Of a stretch of 64,000 nt of DNA, positions 53,907 to 64,000 are shown piece after piece. Origin of the DNA: Pleomorphomonas sp. T1.2MG-36. Lineage in GTDB: Bacteria > Pseudomonadota > Alphaproteobacteria > Rhizobiales > Pleomorphomonadaceae. The translations under genes and the position numbers were made by a program. Location of the stretch: positions 1,054,001 through 1,118,000 of the forward strand of contig NZ_CATNLY010000001.1 of assembly GCF_950100655.1 (NCBI RefSeq), given 5' to 3'. Each line of letters begins with the position of its first letter. Position 1 is the first letter of the stretch. The notes under the pieces were generated by a model that did not search any database, had not been told where the DNA came from, and saw nothing but the letters and a program-made list of their open reading frames with translations.

Positions 53907-56900
53907 GGGGCAGTCTCCGTCACACCGCCCGGCGGCAGACCGACGTCGGACTTCGGCAGCTCCTTGAGCTTGGTGCCGGGGGCCGCCGGCGCGGTATTCT
54001 CCAACATCTTGCCGATGGCGTCGAGCGGGTCGCCGCCCGCCTTGTCCGCCCTCGCCTTTTGGGCGGCCAGGAGCGCCGCCGCCTTGGTCTTCTCGGCCAG
54101 CGCGGCCGCCGCGGCGCGCTCGCGCGCTTCCAGCATCAGCCGGTTGCGACGGTCGAGCGCCTCGCGATCGCGCAACACCTGTCGCGACAGAAGCTCGCGT
54201 TCGAGAATGTCGGCCTGCATCGTCAGCACGCGCTGCGTCTCCTTCTCGAGGGCGCGAATGCCGAGATAGGACGCGAAGGCGGTGACGTCGACGCGGCGGG
54301 ATGGACCGCCGAGCGGCCCCTTGAACAGCACGGAAACCTGCGGCACGCCGCCGCCGACCGCTGCGTCGCCGGCATTGTGGGACAGGCGCCATTCGCTGTC
54401 GACGCTGAGGCGGGCGAGGTCCACCGTCGCCGAGCCGGAGCTGGCGCCGTCCTTCGTCGTCACCACGATGTTGGGCGCCCTCAGCGTGCCGCCGGCCAGC
54501 GTGAAGGCGGCGTCGAGCCGTTCGAAGGCGAGATCGCCCATGTCGACATTGTCGGTGAAGGCCTGCCGGATGCGATCTTCGCTGAGGTCCTTGCCGGCAT
54601 CCGCCAGCCGGATCACCTGATCGAACGCCCGCGTCGTCATGTGGGCGAGCCGGCCGTCCCTGAGCGAGAAGCTGCCACCGCCCGTCAGCGACGACATCCA
54701 GCCGGCCAGCGTCCGTCCAGTGGCGTTGATCTGCACGTCGACGCCCAGTGCGCCGGTGACCAGCGGCCGCTCGTCGCGCCTCCAGGCGAGTTCATCCGCC
54801 GCCGCGCCGTCGAGGCGCAGCGTGCCGGATATGCCCGCCGTGCCGTCGAGATCGCGCTTGATCATCAGATCGCCGGAGAGCTTGCCGCCGGCCAGCGTCG
54901 CCTCGATGCCGTCGAGCCCCGTGCCGGATGCATTGCTGGACAAGGACAGCGACACGCTCTTGGCGGCCGGGCCACCCTCGATATCGAGCCGGCCGAACTT
55001 GAGGGCGAGATCGGTGTCGAAGCCGTCGATCAATGCCGAACCGAATGGCGCCTCCGGCCAGGGATTGCGGCTCTGGACGATCGGGAAGTCGAAGGAGGCC
55101 GGCCCGAGGACGGCCTCGCCGAGGCCGGCAAGCGAGCCTTCGTCAAAGGAAAGATTGCCCGTCACCTTCGGCACGGCGGGCGCAAAGTCGATGTCGATGT
55201 CGCCGACGGTCGGCACCTCGGCAAGCTTGCCCTCGATGCGGTTGACCCGAACCTTGCGGTTGCCGATCGACAGGTGGGCGGCGACATCGGCCGGCGTCGA
55301 TCCCATCACGCCCTGGACGACGTTGCCCGACAGCACCAGGAGAGAGCCGACGTCCGGCGACTTCAGGTCGAGGTCGAGCTCGGCGCTCGGCGCAGCGCCC
55401 CGCACGAGCGTCGCCGAGCCGTTGAGCATCACCTCGGTGGGCCCCATGGCGCCGCGCACCACCACCGCGAGCCCGTCCTTCGACTTGCCCATGGCCGACA
55501 GCGTCAGGCTGCCGGCGCCCGTCTGGCCAACATCCGGCACCTCAAGACCGAACTGGCGCATCAGCTCGGCGCCGTCGGGGCCGGTCACGCTGATGTCCGA
55601 GGACATGTCGGCGGCGTCCCAGGCATCGACGCGCCCCTTGAAGGCCAGTTCGCCACGTATGTCGGTGGCGGCCGCCGAGCCGTTCAGTTCCACCCTGACG
55701 TCGGTCCCATCGCCGGACGCCTTGGCCAGCACCGTGCCCTCGATGCTTGCCGGCCCAAGGTGGGGCGCGGCGTCGCGCAGGAAGCCGACCACGGGCGCAT
55801 TGGGCGCGAGAGCGCGGACAAGATCGGCGATGCCGTCCAGCTTCTCGGCCGAGACGCGCATCTGGATCGAACCGTCGGGCGTGGTCGTCACGTCGCGGAT
55901 GGTTCCGGCCGCCGTGACGCGGGCGCCGGATAACGAGCGGACGAACAGGCGGTCGACGTCCAGCGTGGCGTCGACCAGCGAGGCCGACACGTCGAAGCCC
56001 TCGGCGCGGGTGTCGCCGGCGATCAGCGCCCCCACGGCGGCCTTGACCACCACGTCGGCACCGGCGCCCTGGCCGGTTGCGAGGCCGGCCACCGTCTGCA
56101 CGTCGCTGAGCCTCAACTGGTCGGCGTCGAGCGACAGCGTCAGCCTTGGCTTGCGGCCGGCGACGCCGGGCGAGAAATCGAGCGAGCCACTGATCCGGCC
56201 CTCGTCAAGGCGGGCGTCGACCTCATCGAGCCGTAGCCCATCCATCGAGGCGGCCACCTTGGCCGAGAAGCGGAAGGGATCGAGGCCGACCTTCGGCCGG
56301 TTGGGCGCCCACCAGGCGACCAGCGTCGCCGGCTGTTCGGAGGCGAGCGTCACCTCGCCGTCGAAGCCGATGGTCGGCGAGGTGGCGAGCTGGCCGCGCG
56401 CGGTGAGCGACGACTTGCCCGGCAGCGTCGCTTCCAGCGTGTCGATGGTCCAGCCGGACGCGGCGGTCACGAGGTCGGCCCGCAGATCGGAAATGATGCT
56501 GCCGCCCACCACCACGCCGGGAATGTCGAAGCCGATGCGGCCCGGCACGCTCGGCACCGGCAGGCCGGCGATGGCGGCGCCGAAAGCGGCGAGCGCACCA
56601 TCGAGGGAAACCGGCTTGTCCGGCCCCGCGCCCAGCGTGCGGTCGAGGTCGATCTGGCGGGCCGACAGCACCGCCTCGAAGCTCGGCACCGCCGCGAGGT
56701 CCAGCGTCGCCGCGCCGGAAATGGTGAACGGTCGCTCCTCGGCGCCGTAGCGGAAATCCAGCGCCTTGGCGAGCACCGCCCGGTTGGACACGTCGAGATC
56801 GGCGCTGAGCGACCAGGGCAAAGTCGCCTTGTCTTCCTTGGCGATCACCCGGTCGAGCGTCGCCTTGCCCGCCCAGGTCGGCCGATGGTTGGCGAACTTG

Positions 56901-57634
56901 AGCTGACCGTCGAAGCTGGCCGCCACCGGGTGGGCCGCCGAGCGCACGTTGGCCTTGAGCGCGAAGGCGCCGCTGCCGTCGGCGGCGCCGGTGGCCGCCT
57001 TGATGGAGAAGGTGTCGCCGCCGGCCCGTGCCGTGCCTTCCACCTTGTAGGGGCCGGCCAGAGCCGGCGCATCGAGGCGGGCCTTGATGCCATCCACCAC
57101 CACGGGCAGGCTGTGCCGCGCATCGGCAATGACGATACGGCCGTCCTCGATGTCGACGCCCGACAGCATCACCCGGCTGGGATTGATGCCGATGCCGCCC
57201 TCGGCGGCCATCCATTCGAAGGCGCCGTTGTCGTCGATGCGGACGTTGAGCTCGGGCTGCACCACCTGCATCTCGGTGACGTGGATTTCGCCCGACAGCA
57301 GCGGGAAAAGCTCGATCTCCATGTTGAAGCGGCCGACGGTCATCAGCGGCGCGTTGGGGTCGTCGCCGATCACCACGTCGGAGAAGGACAGCGAGGGATA
57401 GGGCAACAGGCTGGCGTCGGCCGTCCCGCGAACGGACACCTTGTGTCCCAGAACGTGCGCCGCCTCCGTTTCGAAAGCGGCCCGATAGGCCGTCCAATCG
57501 ACAAACAACGGCCCGACCAGCGCCACGAGGAGCGCCAGAATGACCGTGAATCCGATACCGAAATACAACGAATTCAGCGTCTTGGCTCCCGTATACCCAC
57601 CTTGTGGGCGTCGGCGCGGCTCATCTTCGGCCAC
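53903..57634 (-). CDS. AsmA-family envelope protein
   Basis: 1243 residues. One N-terminal membrane helix (about 24-45), then a typical AsmA start (F-V-D-W-T-A-Y-R, V-S-V-R-G-T-A-D-A-S-L-L-P-Y-P-S-L). A very long repetitive beta-strand region forms a periplasmic lipid-transfer groove. The last 110 residues switch to a charged Ala/Arg/Glu/Lys helix, probably a coiled coil. The family is linked to lipid transport and outer-membrane assembly. The start is a GTG at 57634 with a G-rich but imperfect ribosome site. Confidence 0.88.
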   Translation of the reverse strand: MAEDEPRRRPQGGYTGAKTLNSLYFGIGFTVILALLVALVGPLFVDWTAYRAAFETEAAHVLGHKVSVRGTADASLLPYPSLSFSDVVIGDDPNAPLMTVGRFNMEIELFPLLSGEIHVTEMQVVQPELNVRIDDNGAFEWMAAEGGIGINPSRVMLSGVDIEDGRIVIADARHSLPVVVDGIKARLDAPALAGPYKVEGTARAGGDTFSIKAATGAADGSGAFALKANVRSAAHPVAASFDGQLKFANHRPTWAGKATLDRVIAKEDKATLPWSLSADLDVSNRAVLAKALDFRYGAEERPFTISGAATLDLAAVPSFEAVLSARQIDLDRTLGAGPDKPVSLDGALAAFGAAIAGLPVPSVPGRIGFDIPGVVVGGSIISDLRADLVTAASGWTIDTLEATLPGKSSLTARGQLATSPTIGFDGEVTLASEQPATLVAWWAPNRPKVGLDPFRFSAKVAASMDGLRLDEVDARLDEGRISGSLDFSPGVAGRKPRLTLSLDADQLRLSDVQTVAGLATGQGAGADVVVKAAVGALIAGDTRAEGFDVSASLVDATLDVDRLFVRSLSGARVTAAGTIRDVTTTPDGSIQMRVSAEKLDGIADLVRALAPNAPVVGFLRDAAPHLGPASIEGTVLAKASGDGTDVRVELNGSAAATDIRGELAFKGRVDAWDAADMSSDISVTGPDGAELMRQFGLEVPDVGQTGAGSLTLSAMGKSKDGLAVVVRGAMGPTEVMLNGSATLVRGAAPSAELDLDLKSPDVGSLLVLSGNVVQGVMGSTPADVAAHLSIGNRKVRVNRIEGKLAEVPTVGDIDIDFAPAVPKVTGNLSFDEGSLAGLGEAVLGPASFDFPIVQSRNPWPEAPFGSALIDGFDTDLALKFGRLDIEGGPAAKSVSLSLSSNASGTGLDGIEATLAGGKLSGDLMIKRDLDGTAGISGTLRLDGAAADELAWRRDERPLVTGALGVDVQINATGRTLAGWMSSLTGGGSFSLRDGRLAHMTTRAFDQVIRLADAGKDLSEDRIRQAFTDNVDMGDLAFERLDAAFTLAGGTLRAPNIVVTTKDGASSGSATVDLARLSVDSEWRLSHNAGDAAVGGGVPQVSVLFKGPLGGPSRRVDVTAFASYLGIRALEKETQRVLTMQADILERELLSRQVLRDREALDRRNRLMLEARERAAAAALAEKTKAAALLAAQKARADKAGGDPLDAIGKMLENTAPAAPGTKLKELPKSDVGLPPGGVTETAP

Positions 57635-57837
57635 GCGCCGCCCCGCCCCGTCATCGTGCCGCCTTGCAAGGTTCGCACCACGGCACCGGCGCCCTCTCCC
57701 AAAGACTTAGCAAATCGGAACGCCGCTGGGAAACGAGGATTAAGACATAGTTCACCATTCGGCGCGGGTTCGTCTCGGCTGTCGGCGTCGCCCAAATATG
57801 GTAATCGGAGTGACCTTTTTCACTCCCGTGAGCCGTC

Positions 57838-60634
<2,797 letters not shown>

Positions 60635-60871
60635 ACGCCCGACAGCTCGGCTTGAAACGAGCCGGGCATCGGCAGGCGACCTTGTCTGCGAGAGCTCGGA
60701 GTCAAAGGCTCCGAGCAGATCCAGCAAAACTGTCGCGTCGATCTCCGTCCTGAGGAAAGCCAGGGCGTTGGCGGTGAAAGCCGCTCCTCGCCAACGCCGT
60801 GATATCTGTGGGCGCCACAAGCCCGGAAATCGGGCTTGGAATCGCGGCCGGTCGAATATCTCCGCATGCGC

Positions 60872-61087
60872 TCAGCCGCGCGACCAGGAGATGGCAAGGG
60901 ATGCCAGCTCTGGCGTCGCCGCCACGAGACCGCCTGCCGTGTCCAGGAAGTGACCGGGTTCGAGCCGCCAGGCATCGTTGTCCGCGTCCTCCGCGATGAC
61001 CACCGGCGTACGGCCGGCCTTGGTCGCAAAGGCTCCCAGGAAATAGGTATTGATTCCTGAAGGTATCCCATCGGAGGTCATGGTCAT
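60872..61087 (-). CDS. Small protein of unknown function between ligA and uvrD
   Basis: 71 residues (MTMTSDGIPSGINTYFLGAF, then a segment with E-D-A-D-N-D-A-W-R-L-E-P-G-H-F) from an ATG with a good AGAGAGGAC site four bases upstream. I recognise no family. The same frame stays open for another 70 or more codons beyond the TGA at 60872, so the gene could be truncated by an in-frame stop. It is antisense to its neighbours. Confidence 0.5.
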   Translation of the reverse strand: MTMTSDGIPSGINTYFLGAFATKAGRTPVVIAEDADNDAWRLEPGHFLDTAGGLVAATPELASLAISWSRG

Positions 61088-61383
61088 GTCCTCTCTCCAT
61101 CGAGAAAAGGCCTGATTGGCGGCCGACAAGACGATTTAACCTTCAATCCTTGAAGGACCGGTAAACGAAAACCAGAAACTCCCTTTCAAACATCAACAAA
61201 GCGGCGCACGGAACAAATGGAAATCCTTCGCTTTCCTGACGTACTGCATGAAAATACGCTACGTTAGTGAAAAATACCGAGCGAATTACCAATCATTAAC
61301 CGACACGGGCCTCAGGGAGAATGATCCCGGCCCGGCGCACGACACTCTCGCCCCCGACGCCCTGTTGCTTTATTGTTCTCGTC

Positions 61384-63810
61384 ATGACTGCTTCCCAGAA
61401 TCACGACGACACCGACTTCGACGCCTCTCCCTCGCTGGGCATCGCCGCCCGGGCCATGGCCGCCGCGCGACCCGGCACAGGCGCCGTCGGCTATCTCCAG
61501 GGCATGAACCCCGAGCAGCGCGAGGCGGTGGAAACGTTGGATGGTCCCGTGCTGGTGCTGGCTGGTGCCGGCACCGGCAAGACGCGCGTCCTGACCACCC
61601 GCATCGCCCACATTCTGGCGACCCACCGCGCCTTCCCGTCGCAAATTCTGTCGGTGACTTTCACCAACAAGGCGGCGCGCGAGATGAAGGAGCGCGTCGG
61701 CAAGCTGGTCGGCGGCGTCGTCGAGGGCATGCCATGGCTCGGCACCTTCCACTCGATCGGCGTGCGGATGCTCCGGAAGCATGCCGAGCTTGTCGGCCTC
61801 AAGAGCAACTTCACCATCCTCGACACCGACGATCAGATCCGCCTGATCAAACAGTTGATCCAGGCCGACGGCATCGACGAGAAGCGCTGGCCGGCCCGGC
61901 AGTTCGCCTCGGCGCTCGATGGCTGGAAGAACAAGGGCCTGAGGCCGGCCGACATTCCCGAGGGCGAGGCGCGCGCCTATGTCAACGGCCGGGGGCGGGA
62001 GCTCTACGCCGCCTATCAGGCGCGCCTCAAGGTGCTCAACGCCGTCGACTTCGGCGACCTGCTGCTCGAAGCGGTAACGCTGCTGCGCCAGAACCCAGAC
62101 GTTCTCGCCGACTACCACAAGCGGTTCCGTTTCATCCTGGTCGACGAGTATCAGGACACCAACGTCGTCCAGTATCTCTGGCTGCGCCTTCTCGCCCAGG
62201 GCTCGCACAACATCTGCTGCGTCGGCGACGACGACCAGTCGATCTACGGCTGGCGCGGCGCCGAGGTGGACAACATCCTGCGCTACGAGCGCGACTTCCC
62301 CGGCGCCAAGGTGATCCGTCTCGAGCGCAACTATCGCTCCACCGCCCACATCCTCGGCGCCGCCTCGCACCTCATCGCCCACAACGAGGCGCGCCTGGGC
62401 AAGACGCTGTTCACCGACCTGCCGCAGGCCGACGACGAGGACAAGGTGTTCGTCGCCTCGGCCTGGGACTCGGAGGAGGAGGCGCGGTCGATCGGCGACG
62501 AGATCGAACGTTTTCAGCGGGGCGGAACGCCGCTCAACGACATCGCCATCCTGGTGCGTGCCTCCTTCCAGATGCGCGAGTTCGAAGACCGCTTCGTCAC
62601 CTCCGGCATTCCCTATCGCGTCATCGGCGGCCCGCGTTTCTACGAACGGGCCGAGATCCGCGATGCCCTCGCCTATTTCCGCGTCGTCATGCAGCCGGCC
62701 GACGACCTCGCCTTCGAGCGCATCGTCAACACGCCGCGCCGCGGCATCGGCGACACCTCCGTCCGCACGCTGCACGACTACGGCCGTGTCGAGACGGTGC
62801 CGCTGACCGAGGCGACACGGCAACTGGTCGCCACCGAGGAGTTCAAGGGCAAGACGCGCACGGCCCTGCGCGATTTCCTGGCCAGCATCGAGCGCTGGCG
62901 CGATCTCGTGCCGGCCATGAAGCACACCGAGCTTGCCGAGCTGATCCTCGACGAGAGCGGCTACACCGCCATGTGGCAGAACGACCGTTCGGCCGAGGCG
63001 CCGGGTCGCCTTGAAAACCTCAAGGAACTGATCCGCTCCATGGACGAGTTCGAGAGCATGGAAGGCTTCCTCGAACACATCTCCCTGGTGATGGACCGCG
63101 ACAGCGGCGAGGAGCTCGACGCCGTCTCCATCATGACGCTGCATTCGGCCAAGGGTCTGGAGTTCGACACCGTCTTCCTGCCCGGCTGGGAAGAGGGCCT
63201 ATTCCCGCATCAGCGCGCCCTCGACGAGGGCGGCCGAGCCGGCCTGGAAGAGGAACGCCGCCTCGCCTACGTCGGCCTGACGCGCGCCAAGAAGCATTGC
63301 CTGATCTGGTTCACCTCCAACCGCCGCATCCACGGTTCCTGGCAGTCGTCGATCCCCTCCCGCTTCCTCGACGAGCTGCCGGCCGCCCATGTCGAGATCA
63401 AGGAAACCGGCAGCGCCTACGGTGGCTACGGCTCGTCCTTCGGCCGCCAGAACCCTTACGGCGCCTCGCGCTTCGACAGCGTCGAGCGCTTCCAGTCCAA
63501 CTACGAGACGCCCGGCTGGCAGCGCGCCCAGAAGGCCCAGAAAGCCGGCAGTCAGGCGGCGGGCGGCCGTGGCGGCTTCTCCTCGCCGGCTCAGCAGTCC
63601 TATGGCCGGGCGCAACCCAAGCTGATCGAGGGCGAGCTGATCGCCAAGTCGGTGGTATCAGGGGCGCCGAAGTTCGGCGTCGGCGACCGGGTGTTCCACG
63701 TCAAGTTCGGCCCCGGCACGGTCTCCGCCGTCGAAGGCAACAAGGTGACCGTCGACTTCGACAAGGCCGGCCAGAAGCGGGTGGTGGACAGCTTCCTCGA
63801 CAAGGCGTGA
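61384..63810 (+). CDS. uvrD: UvrD/PcrA-type superfamily 1 DNA helicase
   Basis: 808 residues. 3'-5' helicase for nucleotide excision and mismatch repair. All SF1A motifs are visible: LAGAGTGKTRVL (Walker A), TFTNKAAREMKER, LVDEYQDTN (Walker B), CCVGDDDQSIYGWRGA, LERNYRS, TLHSAKGLEFD and YVGLTRAKK. The C-terminus after about 650 is Gly/Ser/Gln-rich. It ends in a Tudor-like domain (V-G-D-R-V-F-H-V-K-F-G-x-G-T-V), as in PcrA, which binds RNA polymerase. The ATG at 61384 is preferred over 61321. About 300 bases upstream lack a clear gene. Confidence 0.96.
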   Translation: MTASQNHDDTDFDASPSLGIAARAMAAARPGTGAVGYLQGMNPEQREAVETLDGPVLVLAGAGTGKTRVLTTRIAHILATHRAFPSQILSVTFTNKAAREMKERVGKLVGGVVEGMPWLGTFHSIGVRMLRKHAELVGLKSNFTILDTDDQIRLIKQLIQADGIDEKRWPARQFASALDGWKNKGLRPADIPEGEARAYVNGRGRELYAAYQARLKVLNAVDFGDLLLEAVTLLRQNPDVLADYHKRFRFILVDEYQDTNVVQYLWLRLLAQGSHNICCVGDDDQSIYGWRGAEVDNILRYERDFPGAKVIRLERNYRSTAHILGAASHLIAHNEARLGKTLFTDLPQADDEDKVFVASAWDSEEEARSIGDEIERFQRGGTPLNDIAILVRASFQMREFEDRFVTSGIPYRVIGGPRFYERAEIRDALAYFRVVMQPADDLAFERIVNTPRRGIGDTSVRTLHDYGRVETVPLTEATRQLVATEEFKGKTRTALRDFLASIERWRDLVPAMKHTELAELILDESGYTAMWQNDRSAEAPGRLENLKELIRSMDEFESMEGFLEHISLVMDRDSGEELDAVSIMTLHSAKGLEFDTVFLPGWEEGLFPHQRALDEGGRAGLEEERRLAYVGLTRAKKHCLIWFTSNRRIHGSWQSSIPSRFLDELPAAHVEIKETGSAYGGYGSSFGRQNPYGASRFDSVERFQSNYETPGWQRAQKAQKAGSQAAGGRGGFSSPAQQSYGRAQPKLIEGELIAKSVVSGAPKFGVGDRVFHVKFGPGTVSAVEGNKVTVDFDKAGQKRVVDSFLDKA

Positions 63811-63948
63811 GCGCCCACATCGTCATAAAAGCCTCTCCTCACCGTGCAAAACTGCGTATTGGCGCTTGAGTCCGGGCGTCCAGGCACGCCAAGATTGCTT
63901 AGGCGGCTCAGGCAGGAACTGGCGCCGCACGAACGGGGAGACAGGAGC

Positions 63949-64000
63949 ATGACGAAAAGACTGGCCATCGGCATTCTTTCGGCGGGCGCACTGGCGCTTT
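63949..64000 (+). CDS. Start of a secreted or membrane protein, cut by window edge
   Basis: The ATG at 63949, with GGGGAGACAGGAG upstream, begins M-T-K-R-L-A-I-G-I-L-S-A-G-A-L-A-L, a basic then hydrophobic stretch typical of a signal peptide. Only 17 codons are visible, so no family can be given. Confidence 0.6.
   Translation, partial: MTKRLAIGILSAGALAL

Overview
The window is GC-rich chromosomal DNA, and its gene content points to an alphaproteobacterium of the Hyphomicrobiales (Rhizobiales). Supporting signs are a circularly permuted two-piece tmRNA gene, an SspB-alpha / DUF4169 / ribbon-helix-helix gene string, a BA14K-family secreted protein, chemoreceptors without a C-terminal pentapeptide tether, and ligA close to a uvrD/pcrA helicase gene. 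The genus cannot be fixed by eye. Nearly all of the DNA is coding. Many genes overlap by 1-4 bases (ATGA, GTGA, TTGA, TGATG). I saw no phage, integrase, transposase, rRNA or CRISPR array.

Layout. 1-5.2 kb: edge of a YjhX-type toxin gene, a CbbR-like LysR regulator, a PP2C-like phosphatase, trehalose-phosphatase, a Dabb protein and a DHA2 drug transporter. 5.3-8.5 kb: a 5-oxoprolinase (PxpABC) cluster split into two convergent operons. The pxpA arm also carries a biotin carrier protein and a second carrier-like protein that has lost the biotin lysine. 8.6-13.5 kb: M24 peptidase, D-2-hydroxyacid dehydrogenase, and an FtsI-like transpeptidase divergent from a TetR gene across a perfect operator-like palindrome. 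13.6-21.5 kb: a DUF411 metal-binding pair, a chemoreceptor, a P-type Ca2+-type ATPase, a hemerythrin-PAS-GGDEF protein and a cytosolic copper-storage (Csp) protein. 21.5-34.6 kb: tRNA-Lys, PhzF-like, BA14K, Nudix, two chemoreceptors, ilvC (with a tandemly copied 3' end), TetR, fumC, an AT-richer orphan, DUF1993, and an Lrp/racemase pair.

34.7-40.9 kb: pdxJ, a VOC protein and a branched-chain amino acid locus of unusual form. A normal attenuator-ilvB-ilvN operon is followed by a second attenuator-ilvB unit whose large subunit and leader peptide have both diverged. 40.9-43.7 kb: miaA and serB, start to start 14 bases apart, then a TauE/SafE permease. 43.7-45.3 kb: ssrA (tmRNA) directly upstream of sspB, so the RNA that tags stalled proteins and the adaptor that delivers tagged proteins to ClpXP are neighbours. 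45.4-57.6 kb: chloride channel, thyA, DUF4424, then degP, DUF2065, hflC, hflK, folA, GNAT and asmA on the opposite strand. thyA and folA sit in one folate neighbourhood, and DegP with HflKC forms an envelope protein-quality group. 57.8-64 kb: LysE-type exporter, ligA, a small unknown gene, uvrD/pcrA and the start of a further secreted protein.

Three copies of a roughly 100-base inverted-repeat element (paired 8-bp hairpins around an AT-rich centre) each lie between convergent genes.
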